A stretch of DNA of 64,000 nucleotides, taken from assembly GCF_900079725.1 (NCBI RefSeq), contig NZ_LT599032.1:1828209-1892208 (forward strand). Reading direction: 5' to 3'. Below the pieces are notes generated by a model that had not been told where the DNA came from, searched no databases, and saw only the letters and a list, made by a program, of their open reading frames with translations. Positions 55,142 through 63,987 of the stretch are shown here, one piece after another; positions within the stretch are counted from its first letter, which is position 1; each line of letters opens with the position of its first letter. The translations under genes were made by a program, and so were the position numbers. This DNA comes from an uncultured Dysgonomonas sp. Lineage in GTDB: Bacteria > Bacteroidota > Bacteroidia > Bacteroidales > Dysgonomonadaceae.

Positions 55142-56869
55142 ATGAATATACTAGAATTAAGCGAACAGGAAATCTTTCGTAGACAAAGTTTAGAAGAGTT
55201 GAGAGCGTTAGGGATAGAACCGTATCCGGCAGCGCTGTATGATGTAAATGCATATTCAAAAGAGATAAAAGAAAGCTTCAAAGACGAAGCAGAGCGTCGT
55301 CCGGTAACTATTGCCGGCCGTATCATGGGCCGCCGCATCATGGGTAAAGCTTCATTTGTAGAGCTACAGGATGCTGAAGGGCGTATCCAGGTATATATCT
55401 CACGTGACGATTTGTGCCCGACTGAAGATAAAGAGCTTTATAATACAGTTTTCAAAAAGTTACTGGACATAGGAGACTTCATCGGCATCAAAGGATTTGT
55501 GTTCCGCACACAAATGGGTGAAATCTCTGTTCATGCCGAAGAACTAACTGTATTGGGTAAATCGCTTCGTCCGCTTCCTGTAGTGAAGGTGAAAGACGGG
55601 GTTACCTACGACGGATTTACCGACCCGGAACAACGTTATCGCCAGCGTTATGTCGATCTGATTGTCAACGAAGGCGTAAAAGATACTTTTCTGAAACGTA
55701 CGAAGGTTTTCAACTCTATGCGTGAATTCCTGAACGGACACGGATACATAGAAGTGGATACTCCAGTATTGCAAAGCATACCGGGAGGAGCTACGGCTCG
55801 CCCGTTTATTACTCATCATAATGCATTGGATATTCCATTGTATCTGCGTATTGCAAACGAACTTTACCTGAAACGTCTGATCGTCGGAGGTTTCGACGGT
55901 GTGTATGAGTTTTCCCGCAACTTCCGCAACGAGGGCATGGACAGAACACACAACCCTGAATTTACGGTAATGGAGTTTTATGCAGCATATAAGGATTACA
56001 ACTGGATGATGGATTTCACCGAGCGTATGCTGGAAAAAATCTGTATGGATGTGCATGGAACGACCAAAGTGAAGATGGGTAAAAATGAGATTGATTACAA
56101 AGCGCCTTACCCGCGTGTGACTATGATAGATTCCATTAAACATTTTACAGGTGTAGATATTAGCGGAATGAATGAGGTTCAGCTTCGCGATGTTTGCAAG
56201 CAGCTTGGCGTGGAACAAGACGAAACAATGGGTAAAGGCAAACTGATAGATGCCATCTTCGGAGACAAGTGTGAAGGAAACTATATACAACCTACATTCA
56301 TTATAGATTATCCTGTGGAAATGTCGCCACTAACAAAGAAACACCGTAATAATCCGGAACTTACCGAACGTTTTGAATTGATGGTAAACGGTAAGGAACT
56401 TGCGAATGCCTATTCGGAGTTGAATGACCCGATAGATCAGCGTGCACGCTTCGAAGACCAGTTGAAATTGTCGGAAAAAGGTGATGATGAAGCTATGTTT
56501 ATCGATCAGGATTTCTTACGCGCACTGGAATACGGAATGCCGCCTACAAGCGGTATCGGAATCGGTATGGACCGTCTGGTAATGTTTATGACCGGACAGG
56601 AAAGTATTCAGGAAGTTATGTTTTTCCCTCAGATGCGTCCCGAAAAAGTAGTGAAGAAAGATCCTGTAGCAAAATATACAGAACTGGGAATTTCGGAAGA
56701 ATTAGTTCCTGTCCTGCAAAAAGCCGGATACCTTACAGTGGAAGACTTGAAAGATGTAAATCCACAGAAGATAAGACAGGATTTAGGAGATATCAACAAA
56801 AAACATAAACTGGAACTGGCATTGCCTTCAGTTGAAGTGATTGAGAGTTGGGTGAAAAAAATTAATTAA
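55142..56869 (+). CDS. lysS: Lysyl-tRNA synthetase (class II) with C-terminal extension
   Basis: 575 residues from the ATG at 55142; the frame is open to 55019 but a promoter lies inside that part. An N-terminal OB-fold for anticodon binding (about 55-150, ITIAGRIMGRRIMGKASFVELQD) is followed by the class II catalytic core with motif 2 (FRNEGMDRTHNPEFTVMEFY) and motif 3 (GIGIGMDRLVM). After the usual end (FFPQMRPEK) there are about 70 more residues, including a helical repeat-like segment ISEELVPVLQKAGYLTVEDL, a helix-hairpin-helix-like tail. gpsA follows after 30 bases. Confidence 0.96.
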   Translation: MNILELSEQEIFRRQSLEELRALGIEPYPAALYDVNAYSKEIKESFKDEAERRPVTIAGRIMGRRIMGKASFVELQDAEGRIQVYISRDDLCPTEDKELYNTVFKKLLDIGDFIGIKGFVFRTQMGEISVHAEELTVLGKSLRPLPVVKVKDGVTYDGFTDPEQRYRQRYVDLIVNEGVKDTFLKRTKVFNSMREFLNGHGYIEVDTPVLQSIPGGATARPFITHHNALDIPLYLRIANELYLKRLIVGGFDGVYEFSRNFRNEGMDRTHNPEFTVMEFYAAYKDYNWMMDFTERMLEKICMDVHGTTKVKMGKNEIDYKAPYPRVTMIDSIKHFTGVDISGMNEVQLRDVCKQLGVEQDETMGKGKLIDAIFGDKCEGNYIQPTFIIDYPVEMSPLTKKHRNNPELTERFELMVNGKELANAYSELNDPIDQRARFEDQLKLSEKGDDEAMFIDQDFLRALEYGMPPTSGIGIGMDRLVMFMTGQESIQEVMFFPQMRPEKVVKKDPVAKYTELGISEELVPVLQKAGYLTVEDLKDVNPQKIRQDLGDINKKHKLELALPSVEVIESWVKKIN

Positions 56870-56899
56870 TCTCCCTATTTCTAACTAAAACGTAAACAC

Positions 56900-57898
56900 A
56901 TGAGTTTTCCCGGTAAGATTGCAATTTTAGGTGGTGGAACGTGGGCGACTGCATTAGCCAAGATTATGCTGAATCATGAAAAGCATATCAATTGGTACAT
57001 GCGCCGGCCTGAACAGATACAAGATTTCAAAAAGACAGGACATAACCCGTCCTATTTATCAACGGTTGAATTTAATCTGGACAGAATTTCATTCTATTCT
57101 GATATTACTCAGGTCGTTGAGGATTCCGATACACTGATCTTAGCTGTACCATCCCCTTTTCTTAAAAGCCATCTGGAGAAACTGAAAACCAAAATAAGCG
57201 ATAAGTTTATTATTTCGGCCATCAAAGGGATTATCCCTCCCGAAAACCTGCTGGTTACCGATTATCTGACGCAATTCTACGATATCCCTGTCGAAAATAT
57301 GGCTATCGTCGGCGGGCCTTGCCATGCCGAGGAAATAGCATTAGAGCGACTGACATATCCTACCATTGCTTGCCCAGATATTGAAAAGGCACAGGCCATT
57401 GCCGGAATATTCAATAACAGGTTTGTACGGGCATCCGTATCAAATGATGTATCAGGTATCGAGTTGGCGGCTGTGTTGAAAAATGTATATGCTATTGCTT
57501 CGGGTATTTGTCACGGACTCAAATATGGAGATAACTTTCAGGCGGTGCTGGTATCGAATGCAATATCCGAGATGGAACGTTTTGTAGACATTGTATCTCC
57601 GATAGAAAGACGGATTCAAGACTCTGCATATCTGGGAGATCTTCTGGTTACTTGCTATTCCAGTTTTAGTCGTAACCGTACATTCGGCTCTATGATCGGA
57701 AAAGGTTATTCCGTAAAAGCAGCCCAGATAGAAATGGAAATGATTGCCGAAGGATATTATGGTACAAAATGTATCAGGGAAATGAACGAAAAATATAATG
57801 TGAATATTCCTATAGCTGATCTGGTGTATCGTGTATTATACGAAAATGCATCAGCGCGCGAGGGAGTTAAAGTATTGAGAGAACAAATATTAAAATAA
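56900..57898 (+). CDS. gpsA: Glycerol-3-phosphate dehydrogenase (NAD(P)+)
   Basis: Reduces dihydroxyacetone phosphate to sn-glycerol 3-phosphate for phospholipid synthesis. 332 residues. N-terminal Rossmann motif AILGGGTWATALAK (GxGxxA variant with Gly-Gly-Gly), SAIKGI, VGGPCHAEEIALER, and the catalytic Lys in ELAAVLKNVYAIASGI. Lies 9 bases before pgi and after lysS, a likely operon. Confidence 0.94.
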   Translation: MSFPGKIAILGGGTWATALAKIMLNHEKHINWYMRRPEQIQDFKKTGHNPSYLSTVEFNLDRISFYSDITQVVEDSDTLILAVPSPFLKSHLEKLKTKISDKFIISAIKGIIPPENLLVTDYLTQFYDIPVENMAIVGGPCHAEEIALERLTYPTIACPDIEKAQAIAGIFNNRFVRASVSNDVSGIELAAVLKNVYAIASGICHGLKYGDNFQAVLVSNAISEMERFVDIVSPIERRIQDSAYLGDLLVTCYSSFSRNRTFGSMIGKGYSVKAAQIEMEMIAEGYYGTKCIREMNEKYNVNIPIADLVYRVLYENASAREGVKVLREQILK

Positions 57899-57907
57899 AT
57901 AAAGGTT

Positions 57908-59254
57908 ATGGATAAGGTTATCAAATTAGACATTAGCAAGACTTTAGGTTTTATTAATCAGGCTGATATCAACAATCAGGCTGCTTTGGCAAAGAAATGC
58001 AATGAAGCATTGCACGATGGTTCGGGTAAAGGAAACGACTTTCTAGGTTGGCTGAACTTACCGTCATCGATTACAGATGCTGAATTAAAAGATATAGAAG
58101 ATACTGCAAAAGCGTTACAGGCAAAATGCGAAGTGATTGTACTTGTTGGTATCGGTGGTAGCTATCTGGGATCAAGAGCAGTTATCGATTCTTTGTCAAA
58201 TGCTTTCGACTGGTTGCAACGCGACCGTAAAACACCTGTAATTCTTTATGCAGGAAACAATATCGGTGAAGACTATCTTGTGGAATTACTTGCATACCTG
58301 AAAGGAAAATCTTTCGGCATCATCAATATATCCAAATCGGGAACAACTACAGAACCTGCTTTGGCTTTCCGCATTCTTAAAGCAGAGTTGGAGAAGACTG
58401 TAGGTAAGGAAGAAGCGAAACACCGTATCGTAGCTATTACCGATGCTGCACGTGGCGCATTGTTTACGCTGGCTACAAAAGAAGGATTTAAGAAATATGT
58501 AATCCCTGATAATGTAGGAGGACGCTATTCTGTGTTGACTCCGGTGGGCTTACTTCCCATCGCATTAGCAGGAATCGATATTCGTCAGTTGGTTGCAGGC
58601 GCTGCATATATGGAAAAAGAAACCGCTCCGGCTGTACCTTTCGAAAAAAACATTGCTGAAATATATGCCGTTACACGTAACGAACTATATAAGACTGGCA
58701 AGAAAATAGAAATCCTCGCTAACTTCAACCCGAAGTTGCACTACATCGCAGAATGGTGGAAACAACTTTACGGAGAGAGCGAAGGCAAGGAAAATAAAGG
58801 CATCTTCAATGCTGCTGTTGACTTTACTGCCGACCTTCACTCTATGGGACAATGGATACAGGAAGGTGAACGTTCTATCTTCGAAACTGTTATATCAGTG
58901 GCTCAACCGAACGAAACATTGACAGTGCCTACTGATGAGGAAAATCTTGACGGACTGAACTTCCTTGCAGGCAAACGCATCGATTTCGTAAACAAAATGG
59001 CTGAACTGGGCACTCAATTAGCTCACGTTGACGGAGGTGTACCAAATATCAAAGTGGAATTACCTAAGTTGGATGCATACAGCATCGGACAGTTGCTATA
59101 CTTCTTCGAAAAAGCATGCGGTATCAGCGGGTATATCTTAGGAGTGAATCCATTCGACCAACCGGGAGTGGAAGCATATAAGAAAAATATGTTCGCCCTC
59201 CTTGACAAGCCGGGTTTTGAAAAGGATAGCGAAGCTATTAAGAAAAGATTATAA
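57908..59254 (+). CDS. pgi: Glucose-6-phosphate isomerase
   Basis: Interconverts glucose 6-phosphate and fructose 6-phosphate. 448 residues, the shorter bacterial PGI type. Phosphate-binding [12 protein letters not shown] and [13 protein letters not shown], catalytic Glu in [13 protein letters not shown], and [15 protein letters not shown]. The last gene of the lysS-gpsA-pgi cluster; a MITE-like element begins 20 bases after its stop. Confidence 0.96.
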   Translation: MDKVIKLDISKTLGFINQADINNQAALAKKCNEALHDGSGKGNDFLGWLNLPSSITDAELKDIEDTAKALQAKCEVIVLVGIGGSYLGSRAVIDSLSNAFDWLQRDRKTPVILYAGNNIGEDYLVELLAYLKGKSFGIINISKSGTTTEPALAFRILKAELEKTVGKEEAKHRIVAITDAARGALFTLATKEGFKKYVIPDNVGGRYSVLTPVGLLPIALAGIDIRQLVAGAAYMEKETAPAVPFEKNIAEIYAVTRNELYKTGKKIEILANFNPKLHYIAEWWKQLYGESEGKENKGIFNAAVDFTADLHSMGQWIQEGERSIFETVISVAQPNETLTVPTDEENLDGLNFLAGKRIDFVNKMAELGTQLAHVDGGVPNIKVELPKLDAYSIGQLLYFFEKACGISGYILGVNPFDQPGVEAYKKNMFALLDKPGFEKDSEAIKKRL

Positions 59255-59274
59255 TACAAAAGCCATTAGTAAAT

Positions 59275-59425
59275 AAGGGTGTGTCAAAAGCAAATTGCAC
59301 TATCAAATTGTTACCCTCTTTGTCATTCTGAATGCAATGAAGAATCTCGACCATCCAGACACGAGATGTTTCACTCCGTTCAACATGACAAACAGAATGT
59401 GAAAATTACTTTCGACACACCTTCA
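59275..59425. mobile_element. 151-bp MITE-like palindromic element
   Basis: Ends form terminal inverted repeats of about 20 bp (left 59275-59296, starting AAGGGTGTGTCAAAAG; right 59406-59425, ending CTTTCGACACACCTT). The interior holds a long imperfect hairpin, with left arm 59322-59349 and right arm 59362-59389 matching at about 20 of 27 positions. No coding capacity. The left two thirds recur at about 5062-5175. It sits exactly between pgi and rlmN. Confidence 0.65.
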
Positions 59426-59451
59426 TTCGCTAACAGCTATCAACTAAAAAT

Positions 59452-60486
59452 ATGATAGAAAAAAAACACTTACTCGGTATGACCATGGATGACTTCTATG
59501 GCGTGGCCGGCGAGTGCGGTCTACCCAGATTTGCTGCAAAGCAAATCGCAGATTGGGTATACAAGAAAAGAGTAACATCAATAGAGCAGATGACAAATAT
59601 CTCTGTAGCAAACAGGGCTTTGTTGTCGGAAAAATACGATGTGGGAAGATATATCCCGCTCGAATTTCAGCAATCTGTAGATGGCACTGTTAAATATTTA
59701 TTCAAAACGGAAAACGATAAACTTATCGAAGCCGTGATGATACCCGAAGACGACAGGGCTACGCTTTGTGTATCTTCACAGGTTGGATGTAAGATGAACT
59801 GCCTGTTTTGCATGACAGGAAAACAGGGATTTAACGGAAATCTTTCTGCCAACGAAATATTGAATCAACTTTATTCGGTTCGTGAAGCCGAAAATCTGAC
59901 GAATGTTGTCTTTATGGGAATGGGTGAGCCTCTGGACAATTATGAGCAATTGAAAAAGACACTCGAAATTATGACCGCCGATTATGGCATGGCATGGAGT
60001 CCGAAAAGAATAACAGTATCTACAACCGGCGTTACGCCCAAGTTGAAACGTTTTCTGGATGAAAGCAATGCCCATCTGGCAATCAGCATCCATAGCCCGG
60101 AGAAAGATCAGAGGCTATCCATTATGCCGGCAGAAAAGGCTTTCCCTATAGCCGGGGTGATGGACTTATTAAAAGAATATGACTGGACAAAGCAACGACG
60201 CTTGTCTTTTGAATATATAATGTTTGATAATTTCAACGATTCACTCGTTCATGCCAAAGAACTGGCGCAGATGCTCAGGGGAATCGAATGCAGGGTAAAT
60301 CTTATACGTTTCCATGCGATACCGAATGTGGATCTGAAAACATCGACAAAGGAAAAGATGGAGGCATTCAGGGATTATCTGACAAGTAAAGGTGTTACTT
60401 CGACCATACGCGCATCGCGCGGCGAAGATATATTTGCGGCGTGTGGCATGTTGTCGACAATGAAAAGTAAAAAGAATGAAGAATAA
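59452..60486 (+). CDS. rlmN: Dual-specificity RNA methyltransferase RlmN
   Basis: Radical SAM enzyme that methylates C2 of adenosine 2503 in 23S rRNA and A37 in some tRNAs. 344 residues. The radical-SAM CxxxCxxC is CKMNCLFC (about residues 117-124). The two methyl-transfer cysteines are accounted for by the second, in IFAACGML near the C-terminus, and the first, in the N-terminal half of the cluster region. The MGMGEPLDNYE motif is typical. The gene directly overlaps the next by 11 bases. Confidence 0.95.
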   Translation: MIEKKHLLGMTMDDFYGVAGECGLPRFAAKQIADWVYKKRVTSIEQMTNISVANRALLSEKYDVGRYIPLEFQQSVDGTVKYLFKTENDKLIEAVMIPEDDRATLCVSSQVGCKMNCLFCMTGKQGFNGNLSANEILNQLYSVREAENLTNVVFMGMGEPLDNYEQLKKTLEIMTADYGMAWSPKRITVSTTGVTPKLKRFLDESNAHLAISIHSPEKDQRLSIMPAEKAFPIAGVMDLLKEYDWTKQRRLSFEYIMFDNFNDSLVHAKELAQMLRGIECRVNLIRFHAIPNVDLKTSTKEKMEAFRDYLTSKGVTSTIRASRGEDIFAACGMLSTMKSKKNEE

Positions 60487-61141
60487 TCAGGTTATATTTA
60501 ACGGGATCCATGATGGGAAGATGACTTTGCCGAAAGACTTTGCCGTTCTTTTTCCTAAAATGACCCGGTTATTGGATAAAGCATATAAAGTAGAATTTAC
60601 GCTGAACGGCAATCAGCGGTTCCGGCAGTATATATGGACGCTCAACGGCGGAAGTACTATCGGCTGGCTTTGTAAACTGGAACATTGTGTGCCCCAGGGG
60701 CGTAATATTATACCCGAGCACATTCTGCTATCCCAAAATATGGGAGGGATTGTAGAATATTGGCTCGAAGATAATACTATGGAGGCGGAGAGTTTCATAG
60801 ATGCCAATCAGTTTACATTCTCGCTGGTAGATTCCACGGTCGGTATCGGAGGATGGGAACAAAACTATGCTGATGAATGTAAGTTGCAGGGTATAGAACC
60901 GATGAATACGTCCGACTTTCTGACTTTTGCTCTCGAAACGAATGGGAATACGACTTTCTATAATCATAAAACAAAAGAAGTTTTCGTTTATTTACATGAC
61001 GACTATTCACCATTCGAGATTACACCACACAAAGGTCATCCGTTATGTACAATTTATCAATACGATAAAGCCCCGACTTTTGTTGACTTTGTCGAAACCC
61101 TGGCCGGACAATGGCTACAGGTTATAGAATCTAAAAACTAA
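60476..61141 (+). CDS. Uncharacterised protein, possibly SUKH/SMI1-like
   Basis: 221 residues, soluble, no signal peptide. I do not recognise it firmly. The stretch FLTFALETNGNTTFYNHKTKEVFVYLHDDYSPFE followed by TFVDFVETLAGQWLQ resembles the beta-hairpin and final helix of SUKH (SMI1/KNR4) domains; the N-terminal half (FPKMTRLLDKAYKVEFTLNG, WTLNGGSTIGWLCKLEHCV) is not typical. Its ATG overlaps the rlmN end by 11 bases and pdxA follows 8 bases after its stop, so it belongs to an rlmN-pdxA operon. The overlap and codon use support a real gene. Confidence 0.75.
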   Translation: MKNNQVIFNGIHDGKMTLPKDFAVLFPKMTRLLDKAYKVEFTLNGNQRFRQYIWTLNGGSTIGWLCKLEHCVPQGRNIIPEHILLSQNMGGIVEYWLEDNTMEAESFIDANQFTFSLVDSTVGIGGWEQNYADECKLQGIEPMNTSDFLTFALETNGNTTFYNHKTKEVFVYLHDDYSPFEITPHKGHPLCTIYQYDKAPTFVDFVETLAGQWLQVIESKN

Positions 61142-61149
61142 ATCAAACT

Positions 61150-62232
61150 ATGATAAAAGTAGGTATAACACAAGGTGATATAAACGGGATAGGATACGAA
61201 GTTATTCTGAAAACATTTGCAGATATCCGGATGGCAGAGATGTGCATCCCTGTCATTTACGGTTCGGCAAAAGTAGCATCCTTTCATCGCAAAGCAATGG
61301 AATTACAACCTGTATCTTTCAATCAGATAAATAGTGCAAAAGATGCAGTGGTAAACAAAGTGAATATCATCAACTGTATTAATGAAGATACTAAAATCGA
61401 AATAGGGCAATCGACCGCAATAGCAGGAGAAGCAGCATATAAATCGCTTGAAAAGGCAGTTGCTGACCTTAAAAGCGGACTGATCGACGTCCTGGTGACC
61501 GCCCCTATCAACAAACATAATATTCAGCGTGAAGATTTCCATTTCCCCGGGCATACGGAATATCTTGAAGAACGGTTCGGTAAAGACGGAGATAAAAGCC
61601 TGATGATCCTTATCAAGGATTCGCTCCGTATAGCTCTTGTAACAGGGCATATCCCGTTGGCTGATGTACCGAAATCATTGACAAAGGAAAAAATAATGGA
61701 CGCTGCTATCCGCTTCGAAGCCAGCCTGAAACGCGACTTCAGAATTGGGAGGCCGCGTATCGCAGTACTATCCCTTAATCCGCACGCAGGAGAAAACGGC
61801 TTACTGGGAACAGAAGAGAATGATATCATCACTCCTGCCATAAAGGAATTACAGGACAAGAAGGTACTTTGTTTTGGGCCTTATCCTGCCGATGGTTTTT
61901 TTGGGGCAGGTGAATTCGCCAAATTCGACGGTATACTGGCAATGTATCACGATCAGGGTTTAGCTCCTTTCAAGACCCTGGCCATGGAAGACGGCGTTAA
62001 CTTTACAGCCGGATTACCTATTATCCGCACATCTCCGGCTCACGGAACAGCCTATGGTATAGCCGGAAAGAATGAAGCATCGGAAGAGTCTTTCCGCCAG
62101 GCCGTCTATATGGCGATAGACACTTTCGGAAACAGGATAGAATTTGATAAAGCACATGCCAACCCTTTGAAGAAACTCTATGTAGAAAGAGGCGGCGATA
62201 ACGAAGTACTTGATTTGACTACTGAAGAATAA
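61150..62232 (+). CDS. pdxA: 4-hydroxythreonine-4-phosphate dehydrogenase
   Basis: NAD-dependent enzyme of the DXP-dependent pyridoxal-phosphate pathway, oxidising 4-phosphohydroxy-L-threonine. 360 residues. N-terminal VGITQGDINGIGYEVILK, metal-binding His in FPGHTEYLEERF and in LAMYHDQGLAPFKT, LVTGHIPLADVP, and the C-terminal IIRTSPAHGTAYGIAGK. The third gene of the rlmN operon. Confidence 0.95.
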   Translation: MIKVGITQGDINGIGYEVILKTFADIRMAEMCIPVIYGSAKVASFHRKAMELQPVSFNQINSAKDAVVNKVNIINCINEDTKIEIGQSTAIAGEAAYKSLEKAVADLKSGLIDVLVTAPINKHNIQREDFHFPGHTEYLEERFGKDGDKSLMILIKDSLRIALVTGHIPLADVPKSLTKEKIMDAAIRFEASLKRDFRIGRPRIAVLSLNPHAGENGLLGTEENDIITPAIKELQDKKVLCFGPYPADGFFGAGEFAKFDGILAMYHDQGLAPFKTLAMEDGVNFTAGLPIIRTSPAHGTAYGIAGKNEASEESFRQAVYMAIDTFGNRIEFDKAHANPLKKLYVERGGDNEVLDLTTEE

Positions 62233-62292
62233 TTTTTTTCACTTTCAGATTAAACCTTTTTGATTGACTTTAGTCAAAAAATATTAATATTT

Positions 62293-63003
62293 ATGAATTA
62301 TGCTATAATAGCAGCAGGAGAAGGCTCCAGACTGGCTCAAGAAGGTGTTACTTTGCCGAAGCCTTTGGTAAAGCTGGATGGCAAGGAAATGATTCGCCGT
62401 TTGATTGATATTTTCCTCAAGAATGATGCTTCTTCGATAAGTATTATTATTAACGAGGAAATGATACAGGTTCAGGATTATATATCCAAATTAAAGCTTG
62501 ATGTACCGTTTAACGTTGTGGTGAAATCTACCCCCAGTTCGATGCATAGTTTTTTTGAACTGAGAAATTTCCTACGGGATGGAAAATTCTGTCTGACAAC
62601 AGTCGATACCATATTCAAAGAAGATGAATTCGGCAACTTCATACAGGCTTTTGCCTCAGATGAAGATAATGACGGAATGATGGCCGTAACAGACTATATA
62701 GACGACGAAAAGCCATTATATGTGGACGTTGACAGTAAAATGAATATAAAGGGATTTCTTGATAATTCGGATAATTGTAAGTATATATCGGGTGGAATTT
62801 ACGGACTCACCCCAAAAGCAATAGATACATTAGAATCCTGCCTCGAAGCAGGGCAGTCACGGATGCGCAATTTCCAACGACAGCTGGTAACTGATAACCT
62901 GAATCTGAAAGCATTTCCTTTTGTTAAGATTGTTGATGTAGACCATGCAGAAGATATTAAGAAGGCGGAGCAATTTGTAAAAAATAAAGATGTCAAAAAT
63001 TAG
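62293..63003 (+). CDS. Nucleotidyltransferase, sugar-phosphate type, product unknown
   Basis: 236 residues from the ATG at 62293 (the frame opens with a TTG at 62260, but an A-rich palindrome TTGACT-TT-AGTCAA lies there). Rossmann-like NTP-transferase domain: YAIIAAGEGSRLAQEGVTLPKPLVKLDG is the classic pyrophosphorylase signature with the phosphate-binding Gly loop and Lys; TTVDTIF is the metal-binding Asp motif. The family activates sugar phosphates or similar alcohol phosphates with CTP, GTP or UTP. The acceptor cannot be inferred. Its last 14 bases overlap the following ATP-grasp gene, so both function in one pathway. Confidence 0.82.
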   Translation: MNYAIIAAGEGSRLAQEGVTLPKPLVKLDGKEMIRRLIDIFLKNDASSISIIINEEMIQVQDYISKLKLDVPFNVVVKSTPSSMHSFFELRNFLRDGKFCLTTVDTIFKEDEFGNFIQAFASDEDNDGMMAVTDYIDDEKPLYVDVDSKMNIKGFLDNSDNCKYISGGIYGLTPKAIDTLESCLEAGQSRMRNFQRQLVTDNLNLKAFPFVKIVDVDHAEDIKKAEQFVKNKDVKN

Positions 63004-63859
63004 AATAGCAGGAGTCAAAAGGAATACTAAATTTTCTCCCAACCATATTGGTAATGATGGTATGATATTCAACCTTACGGCCGAATGTCTGCGTAACATG
63101 GGATATGAAGTAAGAGAGTATACCGAATCCGAGTTTGTACTGAGCGAGGAGAACGAGATGTATATTTTCAATATGGCCCGCGACAAAAGCACAATCAAAC
63201 GGCTGAAACAATATGAGGCAGACGGTGCGATAATCATAAATCCAGGAACAGGTATCGAAAACTGTACCCGCACTACCATGACGCGTTTGCTGATGGATAA
63301 CAGTATACCGCATCCTGAAAGTATAATCGTAGATGTGACCGACGACCCTACCGAAGAACTGGAGAAAATGAATACCGGTGCTTTCTGGATAAAAAGAGGC
63401 GATTCACATACGATTCATCGTGAGGATGTCACTTATGCACGTAATATAGAAGAAGCTAAATCTATTTTACAGGAATTTGCATTGCGTGATATACCCAATG
63501 CTGTGATAAACGAACATCTTGTAGGAGATCTGGTCAAGTTTTACGGGGTATACGGAACTGACTTTTTCTATTGGTTCTATCCTTTCGATCTAAGCCTCAC
63601 CAAATTCGGTTTGGAAGCTGTAAACGGGAGCGCGAAAGAATTTCCATTCGATCTGGACGCTTTGAAGAAGACTTGCAGTAAAGCCGGAGAAGTACTGAAT
63701 GTGGATATATACGGCGGGGACTGTATCATTGCCGCTGACGGTTCGTTCAAAATTATTGATTTTAATGACTGGCCTAGCTTTGCGCCTTGCCGAGAAAAAT
63801 CTGTTCCGTATATTGCTGAACGTATTTCGCAAAAGATATCTGCAAATACGGATATGTAA
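62990..63859 (+). CDS. ATP-grasp family protein, function unknown
   Basis: 289 residues. The central and C-terminal parts read as an ATP-grasp fold: TRLLMDNSIPHPESIIVDV, AFWIKRGDSHTIHREDVTY (ATP-binding Lys and a glycine-free loop), NAVINEHLVGDLVKFYGVYG, and a final metal-site segment IDFNDWPSFAPC. The N-terminal 80 residues form a Rossmann-like pre-ATP-grasp domain (IRIAGVKRNTKFSPNHIGND). Such enzymes ligate carboxylates to amines or thiols, or activate phosphates. It overlaps the nucleotidyltransferase gene by 14 bases; the pair is likely one functional unit with unknown product. Confidence 0.8.
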   Translation: MSKIRIAGVKRNTKFSPNHIGNDGMIFNLTAECLRNMGYEVREYTESEFVLSEENEMYIFNMARDKSTIKRLKQYEADGAIIINPGTGIENCTRTTMTRLLMDNSIPHPESIIVDVTDDPTEELEKMNTGAFWIKRGDSHTIHREDVTYARNIEEAKSILQEFALRDIPNAVINEHLVGDLVKFYGVYGTDFFYWFYPFDLSLTKFGLEAVNGSAKEFPFDLDALKKTCSKAGEVLNVDIYGGDCIIAADGSFKIIDFNDWPSFAPCREKSVPYIAERISQKISANTDM

Positions 63860-63940
63860 CATTGACAAAATGTAAACAATGTCGTATTGACAAACATTTT
63901 CAGAAAATTAAATGTAGTCAGATTATATATTTTTAACCAC

Positions 63941-63971
63941 TTTGATATCAATGCATTTTTTGATAACTTTG
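63941..63971 (+). promoter_or_regulatory. Near-perfect promoter for the gene at the right edge
   Basis: TTTG (63941-63944), 19 bases, TAACTTTG (63964-63971): both boxes match the Bacteroidetes consensus, and the spacing is ideal. The strongest promoter in the window by inspection. Confidence 0.75.
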
Positions 63972-63987
63972 TGCCTTTATTGAAAAA

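Noticed and set aside
55544-56290. 248-codon open frame opposite lysS
   Set aside because: Antisense shadow of lysS; no domain, unusual His/Tyr/Phe content.
62264-62277. Palindrome TTGACT-TT-AGTCAA before the nucleotidyltransferase gene as an operator
   Set aside because: A single 6-bp-arm palindrome in A/T-rich DNA, with no second copy found; could equally be a weak terminator of pdxA.
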